Positions 44,057 through 53,594 are shown, numbered from the stretch's first letter. The stretch is 64,000 bases of DNA from Pseudomonadota bacterium (GCA_018240425.1 JAFEFU010000064.1:1-64000), one strand, 5' to 3'. Translations and numbers: made by a program. The notes: generated by a model from the letters alone, not told the origin.

Positions 44057-45916
44057 CTACTTGCCCTTCATCATCACCGCCGACACCGGCGCAATCGCCA
44101 CCGACTTCGCCTGCGGCCCGGTGGCCCAGGCGACAAGGCTGGTAACCGCCTCGGGCGTCGAGGGAAGCGCCACGACCGTGGCCCCCTTCTGCGAGGCCAT
44201 GAAGGCCGCGCGGTCCAGCTCGCGGCGCACCGTCCCCTCGTTGTCGTCCTTCTTGTCCAGAAGCTTCTCGATCACCGCATTCGGCAGCCCGGCCTTTTCG
44301 GCGGCGCGGCGCCCGTCGTTCAGCCCGGCGTCATAGGTGATGAGGCCGCGCCCGTCGGCGGCGAGAAGGGCCGCGACATGCTCGGCCGCGCGCCCCCCTT
44401 CCAGCATGGTCGAGCCGGGCCTGCCGACCAGCGCGACCGAATCCGGCAGCGTGGCGGCGAAGTCCTGGTAGGCCACCTCGACATCCGAGGGCGTCGAGCC
44501 GTCGGGCAGCGCGCCGGCGAGGATCGCGACCTCGGCCCCGGCGGCGTGATAGCTGGCGGCGACCGACGAGGCATCGGGGCGCGAGGGATCGACCGCGATC
44601 GTCACCGGAAAGGGCAGGCTGGCCAGCGCCGCCGGGTCGAGCCCGCCGGCCTCGACCCCCAGATCGAAGATCAGCACCCCGAGCAAGGGCTTGTTGTCGG
44701 GGTTGGTGAAGGCGGCGGCATAGCGGCGCAGCGGCCCGGCCTCGGCCTGGGACTGCGCCCCCTTGTCGGGTCCGGCGTCGGGCGCGGGCGCCTCGGACAT
44801 GCCCGGAAGGCGCAGGATCTTGACCCCCGGAACCGAACGCGCCGCACCCTCGCCATCCGCGGGCTTGCCGGTCCCTGCGGCACCCGGCGCGGGCGTCGCG
44901 GTCTCGGGCCCGCCCGCGCCGCCCGAGGGCGGCACCAGCGTCACCACCTTGGGCAGGCCGGTCGCGGCCTTTGCCGGGTTGCCGGGCTTGATGATCAGCG
45001 GTCCCTGCGCCGGCGCGTCGCGCACGGTGAGCGTGCCGCCGCCGGGCGGCGCGATGATCGTGGGCTTGGCGGCGGGTGCGGGTTCGGGGGCGGCCTCGGG
45101 CGCCGGGGTGGCTTCGGGGGCCGGGGCAGCGGCCGGTGCCGGCTGCGCGCCCTCGGGAACCTGTGTGCCGGCCCCGGCGGCGACCGAGAGCGAGGAATCG
45201 GGTGCCCCCGCAGACGGCTGGCTGACCACCCGGCCGACCCCGGCGCCGGTCTCCGGCTCGGGCGCGGCAGAGGGGGCCGCATCGGCCGCCGGGGCCGGGG
45301 CGGCGCTGTCCGGGGCTGCGGGCGCTGTGGCGGGTGGCGCGACGGGGGGCATGACGGGGGGCATGACCGGCGCCGGTGCGGCCTCGGCCGTCGCCGCCGC
45401 ATCGGCGGGCGCGGGGGCTGTCACCGGGGCTGTCGCAGGGGCCGGAGCGGCAGGCGGGGGCTCGGCGGCGGGAAGCGCGGCCGGGGCCTCGGGTGCGGCG
45501 GGCGCAGCCTGCGGCGCCGGCACCTCCTGGCTGGCGACGGGGGCCTGCGCCGGGGCGGCGGCAGCGGGCGCGGGTGCCGCCTGGCTGGCCGCAGGAGCGG
45601 GTGCCGCCTGGCTGGCCGCAGGAGCGGCCGGGGCGGACTGCGAAGGTTCGGCGGGCGTCGCGGGCCCCTGATCCGCGGTCACGGTCGCCGGGGCGGGAGC
45701 GGGTGCAGGCTCGGCTGCGGGCGCTGGCTCGGGTGCGGGCTTGGGGGCTTCCGCCCCGGCCCCGGTCGCCGGCGCTGCCGGCTTGGCGGCGGCACCCTCG
45801 GCGGTCACGGCGGTCACCATTGCCGCCGGCGGCGCCACCATCAGCGACAGCACGCCAAGACCCAGAACCGACAGGACAAGTCCGGTCGCCGCCCCCGCGA
45901 GAAAACTCCTGCTCAC
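44057..45916 (-). CDS. Divergent polysaccharide deacetylase (YibQ family) with long Ala/Pro linker
   Basis: A 619-residue envelope protein. It has one N-terminal transmembrane or signal segment (AATGLVLSVLGLGVLSLMVA), then ~370 residues of Ala/Pro/Glu-rich low-complexity linker, which probably spans the periplasm or cell wall, and a C-terminal divergent polysaccharide deacetylase domain (residues ~400-615: LLGVLIFDLGVEAGGL, PFPVTIAVDPSRPDASSVA, VALVGRPGSTML, GATVVALPSTPEAV). GTG 45916 is preferred, with GGAGGCGATT ahead of it. It sits reversed between trpE and trpG, as the yibQ gene does in Rhodobacter trp clusters. Confidence 0.88.
   Translation of the reverse strand: MSRSFLAGAATGLVLSVLGLGVLSLMVAPPAAMVTAVTAEGAAAKPAAPATGAGAEAPKPAPEPAPAAEPAPAPAPATVTADQGPATPAEPSQSAPAAPAASQAAPAPAASQAAPAPAAAAPAQAPVASQEVPAPQAAPAAPEAPAALPAAEPPPAAPAPATAPVTAPAPADAAATAEAAPAPVMPPVMPPVAPPATAPAAPDSAAPAPAADAAPSAAPEPETGAGVGRVVSQPSAGAPDSSLSVAAGAGTQVPEGAQPAPAAAPAPEATPAPEAAPEPAPAAKPTIIAPPGGGTLTVRDAPAQGPLIIKPGNPAKAATGLPKVVTLVPPSGGAGGPETATPAPGAAGTGKPADGEGAARSVPGVKILRLPGMSEAPAPDAGPDKGAQSQAEAGPLRRYAAAFTNPDNKPLLGVLIFDLGVEAGGLDPAALASLPFPVTIAVDPSRPDASSVAASYHAAGAEVAILAGALPDGSTPSDVEVAYQDFAATLPDSVALVGRPGSTMLEGGRAAEHVAALLAADGRGLITYDAGLNDGRRAAEKAGLPNAVIEKLLDKKDDNEGTVRRELDRAAFMASQKGATVVALPSTPEAVTSLVAWATGPQAKSVAIAPVSAVMMKGK
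45570..45623 (-). repeat. 27-bp tandem duplication in the Ala/Pro linker
   Basis: Two perfect 27-base copies (45570-45596 and 45597-45623) encode APAASQAAP-type repeats. It is a recent in-frame duplication and a likely site of length variation. Confidence 0.85.
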
Positions 45917-46074
45917 AATCGCCTCCGGCCTGTGCCTGATCCTGTCGTGCCTGCCCTTGTCCGCTTCCAGCCCTTGACCCCGGGTTGCGGCTCGGCCCAT
46001 GTATAGCGCGACAAGCGCCGCGGTTCACCCCCAGAATGCAACCCCGGACCACGGCGCCCCGGGGAAAGTCCGCC

Positions 46075-46668
46075 ATGCTGCTTCTGATCGACAATTACGA
46101 CAGCTTCACCTACAACCTCGTCCATTATTTCGGCGAGCTCGGGGCCGATGTGGTCGTGCGCCGCAACGATGCCCTCGACGTGCAGCAGGCGATGGGGCTG
46201 AACCCCGCCGCCATAATCCTGTCGCCCGGCCCCTGCGATCCCGACCAGGCCGGCATCTGCCTGGCGCTGACCCAGGCCGCCGCCGAGACCCGCACCCCCC
46301 TTCTGGGCGTCTGCCTCGGGCACCAGACCATCGGCCAGGCCTTCGGCGGCAAGGTGGTGCGCTGCCACGAGATCGTCCACGGCAAGATGGGCGAGATCCA
46401 CCATCACGGCGGCGGGCTGTTCGGCGGCCTGCCCTCGCCCTTCCTCGCCACCCGCTACCATTCGCTGATCGTCGACCGCGCCAGCCTGCCCGCCGCGCTC
46501 GAGGTCACCGCCTGGCTCGAGGATGGCACGATCATGGGCCTCAGGCACCGCGAGTTGCCGATCGAGGGTGTGCAGTTCCACCCCGAATCGATCGCGTCCG
46601 AGCATGGCCACCAGATGCTGAAGAACTTCCTTGAAGGCGCTCGCGTGCCGCTCGGGACCGCGGCATGA
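46075..46668 (+). CDS. trpG: Anthranilate synthase component II (glutamine amidotransferase)
   Basis: It supplies ammonia from glutamine to TrpE, 197 residues. The class I amidotransferase triad is visible: Cys in [17 protein letters not shown] and His/Glu in [13 protein letters not shown]. The oxyanion segment [14 protein letters not shown] and the N-terminal [17 protein letters not shown] are typical. ATG 46075 was chosen; the frame extends upstream without features. Its stop overlaps trpD by ATGA. Confidence 0.95.
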   Translation: MLLLIDNYDSFTYNLVHYFGELGADVVVRRNDALDVQQAMGLNPAAIILSPGPCDPDQAGICLALTQAAAETRTPLLGVCLGHQTIGQAFGGKVVRCHEIVHGKMGEIHHHGGGLFGGLPSPFLATRYHSLIVDRASLPAALEVTAWLEDGTIMGLRHRELPIEGVQFHPESIASEHGHQMLKNFLEGARVPLGTAA

Positions 46669-47681
46669 GCGAGGATCTGCGCCCGCTGATCGGGCTTGCC
46701 GCCGACCGGCCGCTGACCCGGGCCGAGGCCGAGCGCGCCTTCGAGACCCTGTTCAGCGGCGCGGCGACGCCCAGCCAGATGGGCGGCTTCCTGATGGCGC
46801 TGCGCACCCGCGGCGAGACGGTCGAGGAGATTGCCGCCGCCGCCTCGGTGATGCGGGCGCGCTGCCATGCGGTGCGGGCACCCGCGGGGGCCATCGACAT
46901 CGTCGGCACCGGCGGCGATGGCAAGGGCACGCTGAACATCTCGACCGCCGCGGCCTTCGTCGTCGCCGGGACGGGCGTGGTCGTCGCCAAGCACGGCAAC
47001 CGCAACCTGTCGTCGAAGTCCGGGTCGGCCGATGCGCTGACGCAGATGGGCATCAACGTGATGGTCGGCCCGGAAGTGGTTGAAAAAGCACTGGAACAAG
47101 CCGGAATCGCCTTCATGATGGCGCCGATGCACCATCCGGCCATGCGCCATGTGATGCCGACGCGGACCGAACTGGGGACCCGGACGGTGTTCAACCTTCT
47201 CGGCCCGCTGACCAACCCCGCCGGGGTCCGCCGCCAGCTGACCGGCGCCTTCTCCCGCGCCTGGATCCGGCCGATGGCCGAAGTGCTGCGCGCGCTCGGC
47301 TCGGAGGCGGCCTGGCTGGTGCATGGCGGCGACGGCACCGACGAATTGTCGATCTCGGGCATCAGCCATGTCGCGGCGCTCGATGGCGGCGCGGTGCGCG
47401 AGTTCGAGGTTCACCCCGAGGAGGCGGGCCTGCCCGTCCACCGGTTCGAGACCATCCTCGGCGGGACGCCCGAAGAGAACGCCGACGCCCTGCGCGCCCT
47501 GCTGGCCGGCGCGCCCGGCCCCTACCGTGATGCGGTCCTCCTGAACGCGGCGGCGGCGCTGGTGGTGGCCGGCCGGGCGGCGGACCTGAAGGAGGGGGCG
47601 GGTCTTGCCCGTGACAGCATCGATTCCGGCGCGGCGCGGGACAAGGTCGCGGCGCTCGCGCGGCTGACCAGCGCAGGCTGA
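46665..47681 (+). CDS. trpD: Anthranilate phosphoribosyltransferase
   Basis: It transfers phosphoribose to anthranilate, 338 residues. The PRPP loop [34 protein letters not shown], and [21 protein letters not shown] with [16 protein letters not shown] are diagnostic. The C-terminal [13 protein letters not shown] and [16 protein letters not shown] are also family-typical. It overlaps trpG and is followed after 3 bases by ung instead of trpC. Confidence 0.95.
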   Translation: MSEDLRPLIGLAADRPLTRAEAERAFETLFSGAATPSQMGGFLMALRTRGETVEEIAAAASVMRARCHAVRAPAGAIDIVGTGGDGKGTLNISTAAAFVVAGTGVVVAKHGNRNLSSKSGSADALTQMGINVMVGPEVVEKALEQAGIAFMMAPMHHPAMRHVMPTRTELGTRTVFNLLGPLTNPAGVRRQLTGAFSRAWIRPMAEVLRALGSEAAWLVHGGDGTDELSISGISHVAALDGGAVREFEVHPEEAGLPVHRFETILGGTPEENADALRALLAGAPGPYRDAVLLNAAAALVVAGRAADLKEGAGLARDSIDSGAARDKVAALARLTSAG

Positions 47682-47684
47682 GGC

Positions 47685-48326
47685 ATGGTCCCGCCCGCCT
47701 GGGCGCACCTGCCCTTCTTCGCCCGCGACTGGCCCCGGATCGAGGCCGGGCTGGCGCTCGATCCGCGCCAGATCCTGCCGCCCGCGGCGCAGCGCTATGC
47801 GGCGCTGGACCTGACCCCGCCCGCCGCGGTCAAGGTGGTGATCCTTGGCCAGGACCCCTATCCGACCCCCGGCCACGCGCAGGGGCTGGCCTTCTCGGTC
47901 GCGCCGGAGATGCGGCCCCTTCCCCGTTCGCTTCTGAACATCTTCAGGGAGTTGCAGGATGATCTTGATGTTTCCATGCCGAACGGCGACCTGCGCGGCT
48001 GGGCACGCCAGGGGGTGCTGCTCCTGAACACCTGCCTAACGGTCCCCTCGGGCGAGGCGGGCGGCCATGCGCGCCTCGGCTGGCAGCGGCTGGCCGAGGA
48101 GGTGCTGGCCGAGGTGTCCGCCCGCCCCGCCGCCTTCCTTCTCTGGGGCAGCCATGCCCAGGCGTTGGAGGGCCATATCCGGCCCGGCCCACATCTGATC
48201 GTCGAAAGCGCCCACCCCTCGCCCCTGTCGGCGCGCCGGGGCTTTTTCGGCTCGCGCCCCTTCAGCCGGGTGAACGGATGGCTGACGGCGCAGGGCCGGG
48301 CGCCGATCGACTGGGCGGGGGGCTGA
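47685..48326 (+). CDS. ung: Uracil-DNA glycosylase, family 1
   Basis: It removes uracil from DNA, 213 residues. The catalytic water-activating loop GQDPYPTPGHAQGLAFS (Asp-Pro-Tyr), LLLNTCLTV, and the leucine-loop SAHPSPLSARRGFFGSRPF place it in family 1. The N-terminus is short. ATG 47685 follows the trpD stop by three bases, so it is the last gene of a trpG-trpD-ung transcript. Its 3' end faces ccmH across a hairpin-bearing gap. Confidence 0.93.
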   Translation: MVPPAWAHLPFFARDWPRIEAGLALDPRQILPPAAQRYAALDLTPPAAVKVVILGQDPYPTPGHAQGLAFSVAPEMRPLPRSLLNIFRELQDDLDVSMPNGDLRGWARQGVLLLNTCLTVPSGEAGGHARLGWQRLAEEVLAEVSARPAAFLLWGSHAQALEGHIRPGPHLIVESAHPSPLSARRGFFGSRPFSRVNGWLTAQGRAPIDWAGG

Positions 48327-48328
48327 GG

Positions 48329-48342
48329 CGCCGCTGCCGGCG
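48329..48342. terminator. Hairpin between convergent ung and ccmH
   Basis: CGCCG-CTGC-CGGCG (48329-48342) is a five-base stem in the 18-base gap between the two genes. It is GC-rich and lacks a T run. Confidence 0.35.
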
Positions 48343-48344
48343 GC

Positions 48345-48806
48345 TCATTCGCCCAATATCCGGTCCAGCCGCTCCTGCTCTTCGGCGGTCAGCGCCGCCG
48401 CGTCGCCCGCAGGCAGCATCCGGCTGCGGCGGCGCAGGTAGACGCCGGCCCCGGCCAGTCCCGCCAGCGCCGCCGCCGGCCCGGCCAGCCACAGGATCAG
48501 GTTCGCCCCGCCGACGCGGGGCCGGAACAGGATGAATTCGCCATATCGCGCCACGAGGAAATCCACCGCCTGCTGGTCGCTGTCGCCCCGGGTCAGCCGT
48601 TCGCGGATCAGGAGGCGGAGGTCGCGGGCGATCGGTGCGTTGGAATCGTCGATGGTCTCGCCTTGGCAGACCGGGCAGCGGATGGTCTCGGAGATGGCGC
48701 GGGCGCGGGCCTCGAGTGCCGGGTCGGGCAGGATCTCGTCGGGCAGGACGGCAAGCGCCGGCCCGGCGAGATGGGCGATCAGCGCGGCGATGAGGAAGCG
48801 GCGCAT
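48345..48806 (-). CDS. ccmH: Cytochrome c maturation protein CcmH (thioreductase part)
   Basis: A 153-residue membrane protein. It has a signal peptide (RRFLIAALIAHLAGPALA), the redox motif RCPVCQGETIDDSNAPIARDLR (residues ~45-65), a C-terminal transmembrane segment near residues 100-120 and a charged tail. It reduces apocytochrome c for heme attachment. It follows ccmF by five bases. The TPR-containing CcmI part of enterobacterial CcmH is not fused here. Confidence 0.93.
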   Translation of the reverse strand: MRRFLIAALIAHLAGPALAVLPDEILPDPALEARARAISETIRCPVCQGETIDDSNAPIARDLRLLIRERLTRGDSDQQAVDFLVARYGEFILFRPRVGGANLILWLAGPAAALAGLAGAGVYLRRRSRMLPAGDAAALTAEEQERLDRILGE

Positions 48807-48811
48807 GGTCC

Positions 48812-50770
48812 CTACTCGGCCGGCTGCGCCACGGGACGGCGGGCGCGCGCCCCGGCCCCGAGCCTCAGGCGCCGGTCGCTGAGGCTGAGGCCGCCCCCCG
48901 CCGCCATCATCAGCGCGCCGGCCCAGATCCAGTTGGCAAAGGGCTTCACATAGCTGCGCACCGCCCATCTGCCGTCGCCCTGCGGATCTCCGAGGACCAG
49001 ATAGACATCGTCGAAGACCCCGTTGTGGATCGCGGCCTCGGTGGTGGGCATCCCGGCCACGGGGTAGAAGCGTTTTTCCGGGTGCATCAGCGCGATCTCG
49101 GCCCCGCCCCTGCGGACGCGCATGGTGGCCATCTGGGTCACATAGTTCGGCCCCTGCCCCTTCTCGACCCCTTCGAGGGTCACTTCGTAGCGCCCGACAG
49201 GAAAGGTCTCGCCGGGTCTGACGGTGCGGATGTCCTCGACCGACCAGGCGGTCATCGCCGCGACGCCGATGAAGGTGATGCCGAGGCCGGAATGGGCCAG
49301 CGCCTTGCCCATGTCGGCGCGCGGCAGGCGCATCAGCCGCGCGGGCCGGCCGGCGGCGCGCAGCCAGAGTTCGGCGATCGTCCCGCCCACCAGCCACACG
49401 CCGAGCGCCAGCCCGACCGGAGCCACCGCCGAGCGGCCGGACTGCACCGACCAGGCCAGTAGGCCCACGGCCAGTGCCAGGGCGATGGCGCCCGCCAGCG
49501 GCCGCAGGGCCGCCCTGATCCGCGCCCGCTTCCAGGGGATGATCGCGCCGACCGGCAGGACCAGGGCAAGGATCAGGAAGAAGGGCGTGAAGGCGCTGTC
49601 GAAGAAGGGGGCGCCCACCGACAGTTTCGTCGAAAAGAACATTTCCGCGACAAGGGGCCAGATCGTGCCCACAAAGACGACAAAGGCCGAAACCGCCAGC
49701 AGGATGTTGTTCAGGACCAGCGCCGCCTCGCGGCTGACGACGCCAAAGACGCCCTTGGCCTGCATCGCCGCCGCGCGGATCGCGAAAAGCGTCAGCCCGC
49801 CGCCGATGAACAGGGTCAGGATCGCCAGGATGAAGACGCCGCGGCGCGGGTCGTTGGCGAAGGCATGGACCGAGGTGATGACGCCCGAGCGCACGATGAA
49901 GGTGCCGATCAGCGAGAAGCCGAAGGCGAGGATGGCCAGGAGGATCGTCCAGGCCTTGAGCGATTCTCGCTTTTCCACGACGATGGCTGAATGGAGGAGT
50001 GCCGCGGCCAGGAGCCAGGGCATGAAGCTGGCGTTCTCGACCGGATCCCAGAACCAGAAGCCGCCCCAGCCCAGTTCGTAATAGGCCCACCACGAGCCCA
50101 TCGCGATGCCGATGGTCAGGAAGATCCAGGCGGCGAGCGTCCAGGGCCGCACCCACCGCGCCCATGCGGCATCGACCCGGCCCCCGATCAGCGCCGCCAT
50201 CGCGAAGGAGAAGGACATCGAAAGCCCGACATAGCCGAGATAGAGGAAGGGCGGATGGAAGGCGAGGCCGGGGTCCTGCAGCAACGGGTTCAGGTCATGG
50301 CCGTCGAAGGGCGGGAACTCGAGCCGCAGGAACGGGTTCGAGGTGAAGAGGATGAACAGAAGGAACGCCACCCCGATCATCGCCTGGACGCTGAGCGCGC
50401 GGGCCTTGAGGTCGGCGGGCAGCCCGCGCCCGAACCAGCCGACCGAGGCCCCGAACCCCGCGAGGATCAGGACCCACAGCAGCATCGAGCCCTCGTGGTT
50501 GCCCCAGACGCCGGCCACCTTGTAAAGCATCGGCTTCAGCGTGTGGGAGTTCTCGACCACCACCTTCAGAGAGAAGTCCGAGGTGACGAAGGCGTGCATC
50601 AGCGCCGCGAAGGCGCCAGCGATCGCCAGGAACTGAAGCGTGGCCAGCGGCCCCGCCATTTCCATCCAGCGCCGCCGCCCGCTTTGTGCCCCGGCAAGGG
50701 GGATGATCGACTGCACCAGCGCGAAGGCGAGGGCAAGGGTCAGGGAAAAATGGCCAAGCTCGGTGATCAT
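48812..50770 (-). CDS. ccmF: Heme lyase subunit CcmF
   Basis: A 652-residue polytopic membrane protein of the cytochrome c heme-lyase complex. The tryptophan-rich heme-handling motif WGGFWFWDPVENASFMPWL, LFTSNPFLRLEFPPFDGHDL and LNPLLQDPGLAFHPPFLYLG are hallmark segments, and about 14-15 hydrophobic spans are present. ATG 50770 is the natural start. The gene is separated from ccmE by a holin/muramidase pair on the same strand. Confidence 0.96.
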   Translation of the reverse strand: MITELGHFSLTLALAFALVQSIIPLAGAQSGRRRWMEMAGPLATLQFLAIAGAFAALMHAFVTSDFSLKVVVENSHTLKPMLYKVAGVWGNHEGSMLLWVLILAGFGASVGWFGRGLPADLKARALSVQAMIGVAFLLFILFTSNPFLRLEFPPFDGHDLNPLLQDPGLAFHPPFLYLGYVGLSMSFSFAMAALIGGRVDAAWARWVRPWTLAAWIFLTIGIAMGSWWAYYELGWGGFWFWDPVENASFMPWLLAAALLHSAIVVEKRESLKAWTILLAILAFGFSLIGTFIVRSGVITSVHAFANDPRRGVFILAILTLFIGGGLTLFAIRAAAMQAKGVFGVVSREAALVLNNILLAVSAFVVFVGTIWPLVAEMFFSTKLSVGAPFFDSAFTPFFLILALVLPVGAIIPWKRARIRAALRPLAGAIALALAVGLLAWSVQSGRSAVAPVGLALGVWLVGGTIAELWLRAAGRPARLMRLPRADMGKALAHSGLGITFIGVAAMTAWSVEDIRTVRPGETFPVGRYEVTLEGVEKGQGPNYVTQMATMRVRRGGAEIALMHPEKRFYPVAGMPTTEAAIHNGVFDDVYLVLGDPQGDGRWAVRSYVKPFANWIWAGALMMAAGGGLSLSDRRLRLGAGARARRPVAQPAE

Positions 50771-50844
50771 GGGGGCGGATCATAGTTGCCCTGCCCGGAA
50801 AGGCCAATGGCCTGCGCGCCCGTGTCGCGCAGGCTTGATGGGTG

Positions 50845-51354
50845 TCAGGGCCGCCCGCCGTGCCCGCCGCCGCGGCGTTGGCGCAGTTCCTCCAGCGCCG
50901 GGTTCGCCGGTCTGGCGGCGGGCGCGGGCGGCGGGGCGGCCTCTGCCGCCGGCAGGGGCCGGGCGCGGAAATAATGCGCCTCGCGCGCGCCGAAGTAGAA
51001 GCCGACGATGGCGGTCAGGAGCCACCAGAGCGGTTCGGGCACGTAGTTCAGCCCGACCATGCGTTCGGCGAAATGCACCGGGTCGACCATCGCATAGGTG
51101 AAAAGCCCGAGCGTGCCGAAGGCGAGGAACGGCCGCGGCAGCCGGTTCAGCCCGTTGACGATCCGGTCGAACCGGCCCGGCGCGGCATACTGGAATTCCG
51201 CGCCATGTTCGTCGATGGCGGCCTTGTAGGCCGCTTCGGCAGCCTGCATCTTCCCGGTGGCGTTGGGGACAAAGACCTCGGCCACGCGGCCCACCGCCTC
51301 GCCGATGGCCTGCGTCGCGGCGGGGGTGCCGAAAATGGCGCGGATCAGGCCCAT
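50845..51354 (-). CDS. GTA-type holin-family membrane protein
   Basis: A 169-residue protein that fits the GTA_holin_3TM family: an N-terminal ~60-residue amphipathic part (IGEAVGRVAEVFVPN), then hydrophobic segments FLAFGTLGLFTYAMV and LWWLLTAIVGFYFGAREAHYF, and a Pro/Ala/Arg-rich C-terminus. It probably forms the membrane partner of the adjacent muramidase gene, which it overlaps by 10 bases. This pair lies between ccmE and ccmF; I find no phage structural genes nearby. Confidence 0.82.
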   Translation of the reverse strand: MGLIRAIFGTPAATQAIGEAVGRVAEVFVPNATGKMQAAEAAYKAAIDEHGAEFQYAAPGRFDRIVNGLNRLPRPFLAFGTLGLFTYAMVDPVHFAERMVGLNYVPEPLWWLLTAIVGFYFGAREAHYFRARPLPAAEAAPPPAPAARPANPALEELRQRRGGGHGGRP

Positions 51355-51956
51355 TTTGCTGTCCTTTCCCGATGTTCCGCATCGCTCAGCCGGAAGCGGG
51401 GCGAGATGAATTCCTCGGCGCGCAGGATCCAGCCGCCCTTCCCGCCGTCGCGGCGGCGGGCAAAGCGTCGGCTTTGCGGACGGGCATCGGCGAGGACGTA
51501 GTAATAGTTGCGCCGGGCAATGCCGTAGGCGTCGGCCAGAAGCGCCGGGTCGGGGCGGGCGGCATCCTGCGCGGCGGCGAGGGTGCGCGGGCCGAGGGCG
51601 CCGTCGGCGGCAACCTCGTGGCCGAGATCGCGCAGGAGCCGCTGGAGGATCTTCACCGCGTTGGCCCCGGCGTTGACATACATGTCGAAGACCGAGGCCT
51701 GGAGGCAGTCGGGAAGGCCGCCCAGCCCCGGCCGGCGGAAATACTGCTCGACGAAGATCTGCGCCGCCTGGCCCGCGCTCAGCGCCTGCACATCCGAAAG
51801 GCCGGTGGCGCCGTCGCCGTCAAGGTCGATCCCCAGCCGGCGCAGGGTGGCGAGCGTGACGCCGTGGTTGGTCGCGCCCCCCGGATCGGCGGGGTCGTTG
51901 GCAAAGCCGCCCTCGCGGGCGACGATCTCATTGGCGATGTCGGATACGGATTTCAT
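51345..51956 (-). CDS. Holin-associated N-acetylmuramidase (glycoside hydrolase 108)
   Basis: A 203-residue endolysin-like enzyme. REGGFANDPADPGGATNHGVT (split over the catalytic Glu segment) is the GH108 signature, VEQYFRRPG and VFDMYVNAGANAVKILQRLL follow, and the C-terminal half has a peptidoglycan-binding-3 type region (GALGPRTLAA). An insert DLDGDGATGLSDV looks like a calcium-binding loop. No signal peptide is present, so export may need the partner holin. It lies between ccmE and the holin gene. Confidence 0.88.
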   Translation of the reverse strand: MKSVSDIANEIVAREGGFANDPADPGGATNHGVTLATLRRLGIDLDGDGATGLSDVQALSAGQAAQIFVEQYFRRPGLGGLPDCLQASVFDMYVNAGANAVKILQRLLRDLGHEVAADGALGPRTLAAAQDAARPDPALLADAYGIARRNYYYVLADARPQSRRFARRRDGGKGGWILRAEEFISPRFRLSDAEHRERTAKWA

Positions 51957-52000
51957 GGCCCTGTCCCTGGAAAGTCAGGGCCAAGGCTGCGGGCAAGGGG

Positions 52001-52483
52001 TTAATTCGACGCTGGCGCGGCGTTCGCTCCACCTTCGCGCCGGTCCTTGGGATCGACATAGGTGCCCTGGGCCTTCAGCGCGTCGATCACTTCCTTGGGC
52101 ATGTAGTTCTCGTCATGCTTGGCGAGGATCTCGCTGGCGACGAAGGTGCCGCCCTGCATGTGGCCGGTCCCCACCATGCCCTGCCCCTCGCCGAAGAGGT
52201 CGGGCAGGACGCCGGTGAAGCTGACCGGCACCGAGGCGCCGTTGTCGGTGACGCGGAAGGTGACGGTCGCGCCGGCACCGCGCACCAGGCTGCCCTTCTC
52301 GACCAGGCCGCCAAGGCGGAACACTTCGGCGTCGGACGGGTGTTCGGCCAGCACCTGTGTGGGCGAGCGGAAATACTGGAGTGCGTTCGGCGCCGCATAG
52401 TAGAAGGCGCCGAAACTCGCCACCATCGCCGCCGCCGCCAGAAGGATGATCTGGATGCGGCGCTGTTTCTTCAGGTTCTTCAC
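52001..52483 (-). CDS. ccmE: Heme chaperone CcmE
   Basis: It carries heme covalently in the periplasm before handover to CcmF, 160 residues. A single transmembrane anchor lies near residues 10-30 ([20 protein letters not shown]), then an OB-fold domain ([33 protein letters not shown]) and the heme-binding His in [10 protein letters not shown], with the accompanying Tyr. GTG 52483 overlaps the argC TGA (GTGA), coupling heme-chaperone translation to arginine synthesis, apparently by chance of gene order. Confidence 0.95.
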   Translation of the reverse strand: MKNLKKQRRIQIILLAAAAMVASFGAFYYAAPNALQYFRSPTQVLAEHPSDAEVFRLGGLVEKGSLVRGAGATVTFRVTDNGASVPVSFTGVLPDLFGEGQGMVGTGHMQGGTFVASEILAKHDENYMPKEVIDALKAQGTYVDPKDRREGGANAAPASN

Positions 52484-53508
52484 GGAAAGACCGGAGCCAG
52501 CATCAGCCCCGCCGTCTCGTCAAGGCCCAGCATCAGGTTGGCGTTCTGGATCGCCTGGCCGGACGAGCCCTTGGTCAGGTTGTCGAGCGCGGCCACCACC
52601 AAGGCCCGCCCCGGCAGGCGGTCGGCCATCACCCCGACATGGACGAAGTTCGACCCGGCGATCGAGCGGGTCGAGGCAAGCTGGCCGAAGGGCAGGACAT
52701 GCAGGAAGGGCTCGGCCGCATAGCGGTCGGCCAGCGCCTTGTGGACCGCCTGCGCATCGCCCCGGACATAGCCGGTGGCGAGGATGCCGCGGTTGAAGGG
52801 CATCAGGTGCGGCGTGAACTGGATCCTGACCGGCCGGCCGGCCAGCGCCGAGAACTCCTGGTCGAACTCGCCCAGATGCCGGTGGGTGCCGCCGGCCGAA
52901 TAGGCATATGTGCCGCCCGAAAGCTCGGCATGGAGCAGGTTTTCCTTCAGGGACCGCCCCGCGCCCGAGACCCCGGCCTTGAGGTCGAGGATGATCTCGT
53001 TGATGTCGATGACGCCCGCCTCGATCAGCGGCCGGATCGCATATTGGCCGGTCGCGGCGTTGCAGCCGGTCCCGGCCACCAGCCGCGCCGGGCGGATCGC
53101 GTCGCGGTAGAACTCGGTCAGGCCATAGACCGCCTGTTTCTGCAGATCGGGCGCGGCATGGGGCTTGCCATACCATTTCTCGTAGTCCGCCGGATCGCGC
53201 AGCCGGAAGTCGGCCGACAGGTCCACTACCTTGAGGCCGCGCGGCAGGGCGGCGATCACCGCCTGGCTGGTGGCGTGCGGCAGGGCGCAAAAGACCAGAT
53301 CGACGCCGGAAAAGTCCATGTCCTCGATCTTCTGCAGCGTGGGCAGCTTCAGATGGGCGAGAAAGGGAAAGACCTCGCCCATGCCCATCCCGGCCTTGCG
53401 GTCGCCGGACAGGGCGCGCACCCGCATCCCCGGATGGGTGGCGATCAGGCGGACAAGCTCGGCCCCCGTGTAACCGGAAGCCCCGAGGATGGCGACAGAG
53501 GCGGTCAT
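52480..53508 (-). CDS. argC: N-acetyl-gamma-glutamyl-phosphate reductase
   Basis: The third step of arginine synthesis, 342 residues. The Rossmann start [20 protein letters not shown] and the catalytic Cys region [14 protein letters not shown] are present; the Cys context differs from the NPGCY common elsewhere but looks like a normal lineage variant. [22 protein letters not shown] with [11 protein letters not shown] completes the active site. ATG 53508 has AAGGA upstream. It is the first gene of an argC-ccmE-lysin-holin-ccmF-ccmH run. Confidence 0.95.
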   Translation of the reverse strand: MTASVAILGASGYTGAELVRLIATHPGMRVRALSGDRKAGMGMGEVFPFLAHLKLPTLQKIEDMDFSGVDLVFCALPHATSQAVIAALPRGLKVVDLSADFRLRDPADYEKWYGKPHAAPDLQKQAVYGLTEFYRDAIRPARLVAGTGCNAATGQYAIRPLIEAGVIDINEIILDLKAGVSGAGRSLKENLLHAELSGGTYAYSAGGTHRHLGEFDQEFSALAGRPVRIQFTPHLMPFNRGILATGYVRGDAQAVHKALADRYAAEPFLHVLPFGQLASTRSIAGSNFVHVGVMADRLPGRALVVAALDNLTKGSSGQAIQNANLMLGLDETAGLMLAPVFP

Positions 53509-53594
53509 GGCGCGTCCTTTCGCAGGCGGGCAGCGGCAGACTCCATATCGTCGCCGGGGCCGGGCCGCAACGGCCGAATTGCCGCGCCTCCCCC

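Noticed and set aside
50845-51956. Prophage or complete gene-transfer-agent cluster
   Set aside because: Only holin and muramidase are present; no capsid, portal, tail, terminase or integrase genes are nearby.
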